Source: DATACQ01 sp036555515
GTDB taxonomy: Bacteria; Desulfobacterota; Binatia; UBA9968
Length of the DNA stretch: 64,000 bases
Assembly (NCBI GenBank): GCA_036555515.1
Contig: DATBLC010000264.1
Span: 1 to 64,000 of the forward strand
Direction of reading: 5' to 3'
Under the pieces are notes generated by a model. That model did not search any database. It worked only from the letters and a program-made list of their open reading frames with translations, and was not told where the DNA came from. The translations under genes were made by a program, and so were the position numbers. Positions 49,597 to 59,485 of this stretch are shown one piece after another. How positions within the stretch are numbered: the stretch's first letter is position 1; each line of letters starts with the position of its first letter.

Positions 49597-50355
49597 ATGG
49601 CCGACCTCATTGAGTACCGCAACGTCAGAAAAATTTACAATTCCGGTGCTGGTGAGATTGTCGCTCTGGAGGAATTTTCTCTCGATGTTGCCGATGGCGA
49701 ATTTCTCGCTGTCGTCGGCCGGAGCGGCTGCGGCAAGACGACGCTGCTGAAACTGACTTCCGGTCTGCTCTCCGCCACTTCCGGCACCGTACGGGTAGCC
49801 GCAAAGCGGGTAACCGCGCCGCTGACTAACATCGGCGTCGTTTTCCAGGCGCCGGTTCTTTTGCCCTGGCGCAAAACACTCGATAACGTCCTGCTCCAGA
49901 TCGAAGCGCGCAAGCTCGACGTCAACGGATACCGGCAAAGAGCGCTCGATCTTTTAGAGCTCACGGGCCTCAAGGGATTTGAAGATCGCTATCCGTCGGA
50001 GCTCTCCGGCGGCATGCAGCAGAGAGTCTCCATTAGCCGGGCATTGGTGCACGACCCGCCCTTATTATTGATGGATGAACCCTTCGGCGCGCTGGATGCC
50101 ATCACCCGCGATGAAATGAATCTGGAGCTGCAACGCATCTGGGGCGAGGCGAAAAAGACCGTTGTGTTCATCACCCACAGCATTCCCGAAGCGGTCTTTC
50201 TCGGCGACCGAGTCGTCGTCATGACGCCACGGCCAGGCAAAATCGCCGAAATCGTGCCCCTCGATCTTCCGCGCCCGCGCCGCACCGCCATGCGCGATGA
50301 TCCGAAGTTTATTGGCTACGTGAGAAGGATTCGCGAACGACTAGGCGTGCAATAG
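49597..50355 (+). CDS. ABC transporter ATP-binding protein, SsuB/TauB type
   Basis: This 252-residue ATPase has Walker A GRSGCGKTT (about residues 44-52), Q-loop VFQAPVLLPWRKT, signature LSGGMQQRVSISRAL, Walker B LLLMDEPFGALDA and switch FITHSIPEAVFLGDRV. There is no C-terminal regulatory domain, as usual for the nitrate/sulfonate/taurine group. It completes the importer with 47694 and 48504. Confidence 0.95.
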   Translation: MADLIEYRNVRKIYNSGAGEIVALEEFSLDVADGEFLAVVGRSGCGKTTLLKLTSGLLSATSGTVRVAAKRVTAPLTNIGVVFQAPVLLPWRKTLDNVLLQIEARKLDVNGYRQRALDLLELTGLKGFEDRYPSELSGGMQQRVSISRALVHDPPLLLMDEPFGALDAITRDEMNLELQRIWGEAKKTVVFITHSIPEAVFLGDRVVVMTPRPGKIAEIVPLDLPRPRRTAMRDDPKFIGYVRRIRERLGVQ

Positions 50356-50362
50356 TGAACGT

Positions 50363-52699
50363 CTAGCGGGCGCGGCCGCTGATCCATGCCCGGATGCGGT
50401 CCGGCGTGAGAGGTAAGTTTTTGACTTGAATGGAATAATCAGCGAGCGCATTCGACAGCGCGTTGGCCAGCGCCGCGCCGGTGCCGACGATGCCGCCTTC
50501 CCCCGCGCCTTTCACCCCCAGCGGGTTTAGCGGCGAGGGCGCTTCTTCGAGGGTCACGCTGCCGATATCCGGGACGTCTGTACTGATAGGTAATAGATAG
50601 TCCATCAAACTCCCGGTGAGCAGTTGGCCATTCTCGTCATAGATCAGCTCTTCTAACATCGTACCGCCGATGCCTTGCACCGCCGAGCCCACGGTTTGCC
50701 CATGGATGAGCAGCGGATTGATAGCGCGCCCGACATCCTCCACAACCAGATACTTGAGCACTTCCATCATGCCGGTCTCGGCATCCACGGCCACATGGGC
50801 CAAATGAACGCCGTACGAATAGGTCATCTGGCTCGAATGGAAGTAGGCGGTCTCTTCCAACTCCGGAAAGCCCTCATTGAGGCTTCCAGAGTGGCGCACC
50901 GTGGAGACCAACTCATCGAGACCCAATGGCGCCGCTTCAGTATTCAGTCGGAAGATCTTGCCGTCGCGCAGGTCCAGGGCAATGGCATCGACTCCGAGAT
51001 GTCGCGCCGCGACGTTGAGCAGCTTTTGCTTGAGTTGTTTTCCCGCAAGATGAACCGCGCTGCCGCACATGACCGTGCCGCGGCTGGCGAACGTGCCCCA
51101 GCCAAAGGGCGTCGTATCGGTGTTGCCATGATAAACCGTGATCCAATCCATCGGCACGCCCAGGGCGTCGGCGCAGATTTGTGCCATGCCTGTCTCATGG
51201 CCCTGGCCTAACATCGAAATACTCAAATACACGGCGACGTCGTTGCGGTCGCCGATGACGATGCGCGCGCCCTCGTACGGTTCGAGGCCGCCGGTGTTCT
51301 TAACGAAGCAGGCGATGCCGGTGCCGTAGTAGCGGCCGTCTTTTAGTTGGCCCTGCAGCGGCCTCAATTTATCGTATTCAAACTCCGCAAGTCCGCGCCG
51401 GAGGGCACTCGGGTAGTTGCCGCTATCGAGGACCGTCGGCGCCGAGCCGGGCCGCGTGACGCCCACGGTATAAGGAATTTCCTCCGGACGTATAAGATTC
51501 CTAAAGCGTAGCTCCACTGGATCGATACCCAAGTCCTTTGCCATCAGGTCGAGCATCCGTTCGCGATAGAAACAGGACTCATAGCGTCCCGGCGCGCGGA
51601 AGGTTCCGAGGCCGGTCTTGTTGGTGACCACCAGATGAATCTTCGCCTGATAGTTCGGGATACGATACGGCCCCGTGAGTAATGCCGCGGTTGAGCAGGG
51701 CACGAGCCCGCCATGAGTCCGCACATAGGCGCCCATGTCGCCGTAAATGGCCGCGCGAAACGCAAGTATTGTTCCATCCTTGCGCGCCGCCACTTCGAGC
51801 TGGCAGCGGTTTTCCCGCGAATGATTCGCCGCCATCAGATGTTCGCGCCGATCTTCGATCCACTTTACCGGCTGTCCGAGTTTGACCGAAGCAAAGGGAA
51901 TTAAGAAATCTTCCGGGTAGAGCTCACCGCGTATGCCGAATCCGGCGCCAACGTCGTTTTCAATGAAATGAAGTTTGCGCTCCGGCAGTTTGAGAAACGC
52001 CGCGATGGTCTGGCGGTTGAGATGGGGCAGCTTGGTGACGCCCCAGACCGTCAGTTCCCCTTTGCCGCTGTCGAATGCAGCCACGAAGCCGCGCGTCTCC
52101 AGCGGATTGCCGGTGAAGCGATGGACGCGAAATTCCTCGCGCCGGGTGTACTCGGCTACTTGAAACGCTCGATCCGCATCGCCGATGGAAAATTCATGAA
52201 CGGCGGCGACATTCGTGCCGGCGGCTTCATCGACCAAGATTTCATTTTTCATCGCCTCGAAGACATCGATAACTGCGGGCAGATCCTCATATTCGACCTC
52301 GATGGCGTCGATGGCATCTTCCGCGAGGTAGCGGCTCTCGGCCACGGCCAGGGCCACCGGTTCGCCGACATATCGGACTTTTCCACGAGCCAGCAGCGGT
52401 TGCAGGTGGCGTTCCAAGCCGGGAAGCTGATACATCCGAATCGGCACTGGCACCGCCAGTTCGCCGAGGTCGTCAAAGGTGAAAATTTTCACCACGCCCG
52501 GAATGCGCAGAGCCTTCGATGTCTCGATCGCACGAATCCGCGCATGGCCGCGCGGGCTGCGCAGCACCGCCGCATGGAGCATGTTGGGAAGTTTGATGTC
52601 GTCGACGTAGGTTGCGCGCCCGGTGAGAAAGCGAAAGTCTTCGCGCCGCTTGATCGGCGCGCCGATATAAGTTTGCGTTGCTCGATTCGCGGTTTCCAT
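50363..52699 (-). CDS. CoxL/XDH-family molybdopterin-binding large subunit
   Basis: This 778-residue catalytic subunit of a molybdenum hydroxylase starts IGAPIKRREDFRFLTGRATYVDDI. It has the cofactor-binding blocks GAGFGIRGELYPED, GTFRAPGRYES and GQGHETGMAQI, and the late catalytic Glu region VKGAGEGGIVG. The form I CO dehydrogenase active-site loop (AYRCSFR) is absent, so hydroxylation of an aromatic or N-heterocyclic compound is more likely than CO oxidation (inference). It abuts the small-subunit stop. Confidence 0.93.
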   Translation of the reverse strand: METANRATQTYIGAPIKRREDFRFLTGRATYVDDIKLPNMLHAAVLRSPRGHARIRAIETSKALRIPGVVKIFTFDDLGELAVPVPIRMYQLPGLERHLQPLLARGKVRYVGEPVALAVAESRYLAEDAIDAIEVEYEDLPAVIDVFEAMKNEILVDEAAGTNVAAVHEFSIGDADRAFQVAEYTRREEFRVHRFTGNPLETRGFVAAFDSGKGELTVWGVTKLPHLNRQTIAAFLKLPERKLHFIENDVGAGFGIRGELYPEDFLIPFASVKLGQPVKWIEDRREHLMAANHSRENRCQLEVAARKDGTILAFRAAIYGDMGAYVRTHGGLVPCSTAALLTGPYRIPNYQAKIHLVVTNKTGLGTFRAPGRYESCFYRERMLDLMAKDLGIDPVELRFRNLIRPEEIPYTVGVTRPGSAPTVLDSGNYPSALRRGLAEFEYDKLRPLQGQLKDGRYYGTGIACFVKNTGGLEPYEGARIVIGDRNDVAVYLSISMLGQGHETGMAQICADALGVPMDWITVYHGNTDTTPFGWGTFASRGTVMCGSAVHLAGKQLKQKLLNVAARHLGVDAIALDLRDGKIFRLNTEAAPLGLDELVSTVRHSGSLNEGFPELEETAYFHSSQMTYSYGVHLAHVAVDAETGMMEVLKYLVVEDVGRAINPLLIHGQTVGSAVQGIGGTMLEELIYDENGQLLTGSLMDYLLPISTDVPDIGSVTLEEAPSPLNPLGVKGAGEGGIVGTGAALANALSNALADYSIQVKNLPLTPDRIRAWISGRAR

Positions 52700-53197
52700 T
52701 TATTTTGCAGGCTCCTTGCCGCTGCCGCGCAACTGCGTCGCCGCCTGCACGACCGCGTCGACGATCGGTTGATAGCCAGTGCAGCGGCAGATGTTTCCGG
52801 AAATGGCTTCGCGCGCTTGCGCTCGCGTCGGCGCCGGATTCTCTTTCAGAAACGCCACGACCGTCATAAGAAAACCCGGCGTACAAAAGCCGCACTGTAG
52901 CGCATGCCGATCATTGAAGGCCCTTTGCAGAGGGTGTAGCTCGCTTCCGTGGGCCAGCCCCTCGACGGTTTCCAGGCGGGCGCCGTCGGCTTGCACCGCG
53001 AGCATCAGGCAGGAACGCACCGCTTCGCCGTTCATGAGAATCGTGCAGGCGCCGCATACTCCATGTTCGCAGCCCAAATGGGTACCCGTGAGATCCAGCT
53101 CCTGGCGGATAAAATCCGCGAGCGTCATTCTCACTTCAACGAGCCGCTCATAAGCCCGCCCGTTGACCGTCACTTTAATAACTTGCTTGCTGCTCAT
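52700..53197 (-). CDS. CoxS-type [2Fe-2S] small subunit
   Basis: This 165-residue ferredoxin subunit has the plant-type cluster ligands C43, C48, C51 and C63 (CEHGVCGAC to C) and the second cluster in QCGFCTPGF and ICRCTGYQPI. It relays electrons from the Mo centre to the FAD subunit. The stop is directly followed by the ATG of the large subunit, so translation is coupled. Confidence 0.96.
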   Translation of the reverse strand: MSSKQVIKVTVNGRAYERLVEVRMTLADFIRQELDLTGTHLGCEHGVCGACTILMNGEAVRSCLMLAVQADGARLETVEGLAHGSELHPLQRAFNDRHALQCGFCTPGFLMTVVAFLKENPAPTRAQAREAISGNICRCTGYQPIVDAVVQAATQLRGSGKEPAK

Positions 53198-53235
53198 TGT
53201 TTGGTTGGTTCAACGTGCTCGGCGCAATACTTGAA

Positions 53236-54105
53236 TCATCCGGGCCTCGCCAGCGCTGACTGCAACGCGCGGCGCGCCAACACGCCGCCCACTTCCTTCC
53301 GATAAGCGGCCGAGGCATGAACATCCGAGTCGGGTTCGAGTTCTTGTGCAATCGCCTGGGTGAGCGCGCGCAGCACGCTCTGGTCGAAGGGGCGTCCTTT
53401 CAAGATCGCGCCAGCGCTTTCCATCCGTTGAGGTTTGCCGCCGACGCCGAACATGACAATGGCGATATCCCGTAGGCTCCCCCCGTCATTTAGCTCCGCG
53501 CAGAGCGCCACGCCCACCAAGGCAAAATCGCCTTTGCGCCGGGCGATCTCATCGATAGCCCAAACCGTCCCGCCGCGCCATTGGGGCACGCGAATTTCCG
53601 TCAGCAATTCCCCCGGCTCAATGGCCGTCGCCAGGTAACCGAGAAAAAAATCCGCCGCAGCAACAAGGCGTGTACTACCCTTGCGCGCCAGTGCAAACTC
53701 GCAGCCGAGAAGCAAACTCACGGCTGGAAGCTCAGCAGCCGGATCGGCGTGGGCGATGCTCCCGCCGATGGTGCCGCGGTTACGGATCTGAAAGTGGCCG
53801 ATCAGGGGCAGGGCCGCAGCCAGCAACGGACTCCTTTCTCTCACCAGCGCCGATTTCTCCACTGTGCGCTGGCGCGCCAACGCACCGATGGCAAGGCCGC
53901 CGGCGGCGGTTGTCGTTATCTCGTCAAGACCGCTGACGCGGTTGATATCGACAATGACCTTGGGGCGAGCCAGGCGCAAGTTCATGAGCGGCATCAAACT
54001 CTGCCCGCCGGCGAGAAGCTTTGCCTCGTCGCCATACTCGTGAAGCAATTCCAGCGCTTCATCGAGTGTTGCCGGCGCGAAATATTCGAATGGTGCGGGT
54101 TTCAT
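53236..54105 (-). CDS. CoxM-type FAD-binding medium subunit
   Basis: This 289-residue FAD subunit has the flavin motifs LLAGGQSLMPLMNLRLA (near residue 32) and TIGGSIAHADPAAELP (near 113), then GELLTEIRVP and the C-terminal CO_deh_flav_C domain. The gene order on the minus strand is medium-small-large (M-S-L), as in cox-type operons. The upstream region to 54282 carries no recognised element. Confidence 0.95.
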   Translation of the reverse strand: MKPAPFEYFAPATLDEALELLHEYGDEAKLLAGGQSLMPLMNLRLARPKVIVDINRVSGLDEITTTAAGGLAIGALARQRTVEKSALVRERSPLLAAALPLIGHFQIRNRGTIGGSIAHADPAAELPAVSLLLGCEFALARKGSTRLVAAADFFLGYLATAIEPGELLTEIRVPQWRGGTVWAIDEIARRKGDFALVGVALCAELNDGGSLRDIAIVMFGVGGKPQRMESAGAILKGRPFDQSVLRALTQAIAQELEPDSDVHASAAYRKEVGGVLARRALQSALARPG

Positions 54106-54288
54106 GGCAATAATGTTCCGCTAACAAATAGCGCCGCGATTTGTCAAGCGTAGGGAAGTGATCGAACCTTGGTGAAATAAGGCTGGACTTATTCTACCGC
54201 TTGCGGTAATCGGGGTTTAATTCGACTGCCCGAATCCCAATTGCCTTAGTAGGTCGGAGCGAAATCCAAATGGGAAACTGAGGTGTCC

Positions 54289-55284
54289 ATGAAAAGGCGG
54301 ATAATCCTGCTCGCGCCGATAGTTTTGTTGCTGTTTGCTCAAACTTCCGCATCTGGCGCGGATACGCCGCTCAAAATAATCAACGTCGCGGTGCCGGCGG
54401 TCTCTTTGCTACAAGCGCCGCTGTTCGTGGCCATGGATGCCGGAGCGTTCAAGAAATATGGCATGGAAGTGCGCTACATCCGCACCGGCGCCCGGACCAT
54501 CCAGGCATTGGTCGGTGGCTCCGTTCAGTTCGCCCAGGGTGTGTCCAGCCGGACGGTCCCCTCCGCGGTTCTCGGCGGCGCCGACGTGGTATTGATCGCA
54601 AACTTCAGCGACAAGCTTTTATTCACCATGCACAGCGCTCCCGAAATCAAATCCGTCCAAGACTTGAAAGGAAGAGTCGTCGGGGTCTCCGGCATCGGCG
54701 GCACCACCGACTTCGCCACCCGGCTAGCGCTCCGAGAAGTTGGGCTCATCCCGGACAAGGACGTATTGATCCGCGGCGTGGGCGGAGTTCCTGAGACCGT
54801 AGCGGCCCTGCAAGCCAAGATTATTCAGGCGGGCACCCTTTCCCCGCCGTCGTCTTTCGTCGCGCAAAAAGCGGGGTTCAAGATGTTGTTCGATATGACG
54901 AGCTTGGGAATCGACTATGTCTCCTCCGGGCTAGGGGTTAAAAAATCGTCGATCGCGTCGAATCGAGATCAGGTAAAGCAGTTCCTCATGGCGATGATCG
55001 AAGGGGCGAAAGTCTTGACGACGGACGAAGAGTTCGCCATCCGGGTCCTGATCAAGCATACGCGGATCACGGACCGCGAGCTCCTGAAACAGAGCTACCA
55101 TTACATCAGGCCGTACGTCCTAAAGGCCCCCTATCCATCCCTGAGAGCAATCAAAGATACTCTGGATGCCCTTGCCGCAGAGCTTCCCAAAGCTAAAGAC
55201 GCCGATCCCAGAGAGTTCGTCGATACGTCGGTTGTCAAAGAGATCGAGGCGAGCGGCTATATCGATAAGGTCTACGGCAAATAA
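54289..55284 (+). CDS. ABC transporter substrate-binding protein, NMT1 type
   Basis: This 331-residue periplasmic binding protein has a signal peptide (1-25, ending ASGADT), then NVAVPAVSLLQAPLFVAMDAGAFKKYG and SVQDLKGRVVGVSGIGGTTDFATRLAL, the common pattern of this family. GAGG 5 nt before ATG 54289 decides between it and GTG 54283. It has no adjacent permease or ATPase, so it probably shares a transporter encoded elsewhere. It is next to an amidohydrolase and opposite the Mo hydroxylase operon. Confidence 0.9.
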   Translation: MKRRIILLAPIVLLLFAQTSASGADTPLKIINVAVPAVSLLQAPLFVAMDAGAFKKYGMEVRYIRTGARTIQALVGGSVQFAQGVSSRTVPSAVLGGADVVLIANFSDKLLFTMHSAPEIKSVQDLKGRVVGVSGIGGTTDFATRLALREVGLIPDKDVLIRGVGGVPETVAALQAKIIQAGTLSPPSSFVAQKAGFKMLFDMTSLGIDYVSSGLGVKKSSIASNRDQVKQFLMAMIEGAKVLTTDEEFAIRVLIKHTRITDRELLKQSYHYIRPYVLKAPYPSLRAIKDTLDALAAELPKAKDADPREFVDTSVVKEIEASGYIDKVYGK

Positions 55285-55435
55285 GCGGTTAGAAGCTTTG
55301 GATTACCAGTTTTCAATCAGTCATTCTGAACGGAGCATTGTGTAATGAAGAATCCGCGCACCGTTCTATATCAGGATGACACCAAAAGATTCGCGCGGCT
55401 ATACATTGCAGTCTATTTGTCGAGAGGAGAAAGTC

Positions 55436-56587
55436 ATGGAATATCGGTTCATTTCCGCTGACGACCACATCGACCTCCGTTGGTTGCCGAGCAATCTGTG
55501 GACCGAGCGGCTGCCTAGCAGACTACGGGACCGTGGCCCGCGCGTTGTCGAGAAAGAAGATGGCGCGTACTGGACCTGGGAAGGCCAGACCCATAGCCCG
55601 CATGGCTACTACACCGCCGCGCAGGGGAGCGGCGCGATGTGGGCCATCGAGCGCGGCGGCGTAATGCGCAAAGGTGAGCTGCGTCCGACGACGGCCGGCC
55701 TTCGCCTGGCCGACATGGATCGCGACGGCGCCGAGTCCTCGGTCATGTACGGTCCCACCGATCCGATGCCGATTGCCGACCCCGAGCTCAGACGGCTTTG
55801 CTATGAAGCTTATAACGATTGGTTGATCGACTTCTGCGCGGCCAAGCCGGAGCGCTTGATCGGCGTTGCCCAACTCTCGATGGAGGACGCCGAGGGTGCG
55901 TGCGGCGAGCTTGCGCGTCTCGCAAGACGCGGACGTCTGCGTCACGTCAATATTCTAGCCTCGCGGGCAACGCCCCCGGTTTACGACGACGCCTGGGAAC
56001 CCTTTTGGGCGCTGGCGGAGGAAGTGAGCATACCGGTTGGCTTTCATCTCGCGGTCTTGGTGAAAAGGACACGGTTAGACGAGAAAGAACGTAAGGCGAA
56101 AAATCTCGCCGTCTCTGTGGCTTCTCGTTTCGCTCAAGAACCGCCGGGCGTTCAACTTCTCGAACCGATCACCGGCCTCATGTTTACCGGCGTGCTTGAT
56201 CGCCATCCGCGCCTCAAGATCGTCATGGCCGAGGCCGGCCTGGCGTGGATACCGAGCATGATCCAGGGCCTCGACATTTGGTACCAGCGCACTAAAGACG
56301 GCCGCAGGCTGACCGGCGACGGCCAGATCAGTCTTCCCAAAATGCTCCCTAGCGAATACTTCCATCGCCAGATCTGGATCAGCTTCGTTGACGAACCTCT
56401 TGGTGTGAAGATGGTAGGCAGTATTCTCGACATAGACAAGGTAATGTTTGGCTCCGACTACCCCCACCCCGCAAGCACCTGGCCAAACTCGCAGCAAGTC
56501 ATCGGCGAACAGTGGCAAGGGGTATCGCCGGTCGTCAGGCAAAAAATTACCCGCGACAACGCTCGCGCGCTGTTTGGCATAGAGTGA
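55436..56587 (+). CDS. Amidohydrolase family protein (COG2159-like)
   Basis: This 383-residue TIM-barrel hydrolase or decarboxylase begins MEYRFISADDHIDLRW; ADDH replaces the usual ADxH metal motif. It contains VGFHLAV, FTGVLDRHPRLKIVMAEAGLAWIPSM, RQIWISFVDEPLG and MFGSDYPHPASTWP (C-terminal metal Asp/His). GAGAGGAG 6 nt before ATG 55436 fixes the start. It is a paralogue of 27179-28324. The substrate is unknown. Confidence 0.9.
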   Translation: MEYRFISADDHIDLRWLPSNLWTERLPSRLRDRGPRVVEKEDGAYWTWEGQTHSPHGYYTAAQGSGAMWAIERGGVMRKGELRPTTAGLRLADMDRDGAESSVMYGPTDPMPIADPELRRLCYEAYNDWLIDFCAAKPERLIGVAQLSMEDAEGACGELARLARRGRLRHVNILASRATPPVYDDAWEPFWALAEEVSIPVGFHLAVLVKRTRLDEKERKAKNLAVSVASRFAQEPPGVQLLEPITGLMFTGVLDRHPRLKIVMAEAGLAWIPSMIQGLDIWYQRTKDGRRLTGDGQISLPKMLPSEYFHRQIWISFVDEPLGVKMVGSILDIDKVMFGSDYPHPASTWPNSQQVIGEQWQGVSPVVRQKITRDNARALFGIE

Positions 56588-57002
56588 CGGATTCGTTAGC
56601 CCGCTGGAATTGGCATAAACGCGGGAGCCCCCCAGCTCCCTGCCGCCATACATCGAAGAAAATTGTCCGGCGCCTTGGCATGAGTCCGGATGCCACAGTT
56701 GCGCGCAGCAGAAGGCGCGAGGCGGAACCCTTCCGTAGCAAAGTCTCAGCCGAAGGCTGATCCGCCTGTGGCGGAGATGCCGTCTGCCTTTGAGCAGACA
56801 TCGATCAGCGGTGCTTGGATGGAACGTTAAAGCTCGTGACAGCGAAGTGCGTAAGCGCGAAATGACTTTGAAACTTCACAGTTGGACGCCTTTGCTACTC
56901 CAGGGTTCCCCTCGCTTACGGGGTCCTCAGTTCAACTGCAAAATCCGAGATGAGCATGCGAGGCTCTCCTCAGTCACCGCAACGGCAGCCCTTAATTTGC
57001 TC
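56588..57002. other. Intergenic region with REP-like palindrome (415 bp)
   Basis: No gene is supported. Around 56747-56779 the string cagccgaaggctgatccgcc continues as tgtggcgga. It is a near reverse complement of the repeat at about 61213-61243 (ccgccagaggcggatcagcc and on). The rest holds short GC-rich hairpins only. Confidence 0.5.
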
Positions 57003-57938
57003 TTAATTTTTTCCGCGCGGACGAAATAATTCAACGAGCTTTCGTCGAACCATCGGCTCGCCTCCTGGAAGGAGGTCGAACTTCGTCGTGTTATCGATCC
57101 GTTGTAATATCTTTCGACCTTCGTCGTCCTGATCCATGGATAGCAAAATCTCTTTAAGCCGCTTTGTTACCGCCGGCGGCAAGTCCTTGCGAACCGAAAC
57201 GAGGTGGCGCGGAAAGGGTTCCGTTTCTGCTAGAATAGCGATGTCGGATCGTATCTTCTCGTCAAGCGTGGCATGGTCGTCGCTGCTAACCGCTCCGGCC
57301 GCCACCCTTTTTGCAAGAACCAAACTGACGACGTTGCGATCGGTGGAGCCAAAGACGTAGCCAACTTCACCGGGAGAAACTTTCGCTGCCAAGTCGGACT
57401 TCTCCTTCAGCCTGAATCCCTTCTTTAGAAGCATGACCTTTGGCAGAAAATAGCCCGACGTCGATCCCCGATCCTCGAATGCGATCATCTTGCCGCGAAA
57501 ATCTTCAAGACGAGAAACGCCGCTATCCCTTTTCGTAAAAATTAGGCTTCGATACTCGGCCAGCCCTCCCTTCCAACGTCGGAGGATCAAAACGGCGGCA
57601 CCCTGCTTATTGATAAGGTAGGTGGGATAAGGGCTTTCCATGTAGAAATCGACCTTTTTCTCTTCGAGCAATTTGGCCAACTGTAACGGCCCAGAAGCTA
57701 CAACCACTCTTCCTTCGGTTGCGGTCGCCGACGAAAGCCTTTTCGCCGCATAGCGCGCGAATTCTCGAAAATGTTCTTCAATCTCTTTCTGAGAGGTTTC
57801 GGAGACGAGCCCTAACGATATCGCATCGCTCTTTGCCGTGCCTGCCCTTTGCGCCGCGATGGGAGCGCCTGGCCGCAAGGCAAGAAAGAGCGCGGCGAAC
57901 GCGAAGATGAGCCAAATGTGACGCCTCCATCGGTTCAT
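57003..57938 (-). CDS. PhnD-like phosphate/phosphonate-type binding protein
   Basis: This 311-residue periplasmic binding protein has a signal peptide (about 1-31, ending PIAAQR), then the PhnD-family pattern: YAAKRLSSATA, LLEEKKVDFYMESPYPTYLINK, FRGKMIAFEDRGSTSGYFLPK and MLLKKGF. These receptors bind phosphonate- or oxyanion-like ligands. The DRGSTSGYF loop is the usual oxyanion site. ATG 57938 is chosen over TTG 57944. No partner transporter is adjacent. Confidence 0.9.
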   Translation of the reverse strand: MNRWRRHIWLIFAFAALFLALRPGAPIAAQRAGTAKSDAISLGLVSETSQKEIEEHFREFARYAAKRLSSATATEGRVVVASGPLQLAKLLEEKKVDFYMESPYPTYLINKQGAAVLILRRWKGGLAEYRSLIFTKRDSGVSRLEDFRGKMIAFEDRGSTSGYFLPKVMLLKKGFRLKEKSDLAAKVSPGEVGYVFGSTDRNVVSLVLAKRVAAGAVSSDDHATLDEKIRSDIAILAETEPFPRHLVSVRKDLPPAVTKRLKEILLSMDQDDEGRKILQRIDNTTKFDLLPGGEPMVRRKLVELFRPRGKN

Positions 57939-58297
57939 AATCAATTCATTCCGGCCAAGTCGCTCGCATTGAGACGGATAACAACCACGGCCATTTATAG
58001 TATAAGCACAACAACCCTAGCAACAATAAAAACTTTCCCGACGCATATTGGGGCCGCGGGTACCTGATTCAGAAGTTACGGCACTAGCGTGGTGGCCCAG
58101 AAATTCGCTGAAAAAGTCCAATCGACGGCACCGGCCGAAGTGAACTCAAATCCCCCCTTTGTCCCCGGTCCGTACACACCTTTTTCAAAGGGGGAATTTC
58201 TCTCTAGGATATCCCCTATTGGGAAAAGAGGGAGGAAGGGGAGATTTTTCAGACGGAATGACGCCGGACTTATACATCGAACTTCTGGGACATGATA
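57939..58297. other. Intergenic region with poly-C/poly-G hairpins (359 bp)
   Basis: At 58148-58161 aaatcccccctttg pairs with caaagggggaattt (58186-58199). A second tract of ggggaa/tcccc-like units runs to about 58255. This is a low-complexity, C/G-skewed dispersed repeat. No gene was recognised. Confidence 0.6.
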
Positions 58298-59275
58298 CTA
58301 GTGGGATGGAGCAGAAGTGCCCGGCGGCCGGGCTGTGAAACGATAGTTGGGGTCTGGGTTCACCTTTGGCGCAATTGTATTGCGCAGCACGCCGATCCCT
58401 TCGACCGTGATTTCCACAACGTCTCCAGGTTCGAGAAAGCGCGCCGGCAATCCGTTGCGTATCGCCTCCCCGATCGATCCGCCGGTAACCGTGCCCGCGC
58501 CCAGGACATCGCCGGGAACGATTCGGCTGTCCCGCGACGCGCGCTCGATCATTGCGCCCCAGGGGTGATACATGATGCCGGCGTTGTTGTCCATCCACTG
58601 AACGCCATTCACTTTCAATGTGCAGCGCAGGTGCAGGCGGCCGTCGCGGAGAAAGGGCGCCAGCTCATCTGTCGTCACGATCCACGGGCCCAGCGAGCTT
58701 GCCGCGTCTTTCCCTTTGGCAGGCCCGAGGCGCGCTTGCATCTCGTCTCGCTGCAGGTCGCGGCAGCTCCAGTCATTAAAGATGGTGAAGCCGGCAATGC
58801 ACGAGAAAGCGTCCGCCTCGGCGACGTTTTTTGCTTCCCGGCCGATGACGGCAGCCAGCTCCAACTCATAATCGAGCTGATCGGACGCAGATGGGTAGGG
58901 CACCTCGTCCTCCGGGCCGAATATGCATAGCGGGTTGGAGAAGTAAAAAATCGGCAGCCGATACCAGGCATCGGAGAGCTGCCGGGTGCCTCCGGAGCTG
59001 GCATGGCCTTCGTACACCATGAAGTCGCGAACCGTCGGCGGCTGCAAAATCGGCGGCCGCAGGCGAACCGTGCTTAGCGCTATACCCGACGCGGCGCGCG
59101 CTAAACCCAAGGCCGACTTCAGCCTTGTTAGCGGATCCCTCGGCAATTCCAGCAAGGCTCGTACATCGCGTAGCCCGCCGCGCTCTCCAAGCAGAGCTGC
59201 AACATCCAGCACCTGCTCGCCAATAACCACGCCGGCGCGCGGGCCCTTCCCGGAGTCGTAACAAACCAGCTTCAT
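58298..59275 (-). CDS. Fumarylacetoacetate hydrolase (FAH) family protein
   Basis: This 325-residue metal-dependent C-C hydrolase or related enzyme contains DYELELAAVIG (ExE metal ligands), CIAGFTIFNDWSCRDLQRDEM, GPAKGKDAASSLGPWIV and a C-terminal LEPGDVVEITVEGIG. The family opens ring-fission products of aromatic catabolism or hydrates 2-hydroxydienoates. It lies opposite two cupin genes, which fits a gentisate-like ring-cleavage set (inference). The start ATG 59275 has only a weak SD. Confidence 0.92.
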   Translation of the reverse strand: MKLVCYDSGKGPRAGVVIGEQVLDVAALLGERGGLRDVRALLELPRDPLTRLKSALGLARAASGIALSTVRLRPPILQPPTVRDFMVYEGHASSGGTRQLSDAWYRLPIFYFSNPLCIFGPEDEVPYPSASDQLDYELELAAVIGREAKNVAEADAFSCIAGFTIFNDWSCRDLQRDEMQARLGPAKGKDAASSLGPWIVTTDELAPFLRDGRLHLRCTLKVNGVQWMDNNAGIMYHPWGAMIERASRDSRIVPGDVLGAGTVTGGSIGEAIRNGLPARFLEPGDVVEITVEGIGVLRNTIAPKVNPDPNYRFTARPPGTSAPSH

Positions 59276-59485
59276 GTTGCGCTAAAAGTAGGGCAGATCT
59301 ATAGCAAAGACGACGGCGACGGTGCCTGGCTTTTTTCCGTCGTGAGAAATTGATAATACTGCGAAAAAGTCCAGCCGTGGAAATTTCACCACAATCCCCG
59401 TTGACGCTGCGGGCGTATTACGGCGTCGGAGTCGAAGAAATAGTTCCACGGATCTGATAATAGGCAAGGTCAAGGAGGTAAAACA

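Noticed and set aside
50363..54105. Form I CO dehydrogenase
   Set aside because: The large subunit lacks the AYRCSFR active-site loop. GTFRAPGR occupies that place, so only a generic molybdenum hydroxylase is claimed.
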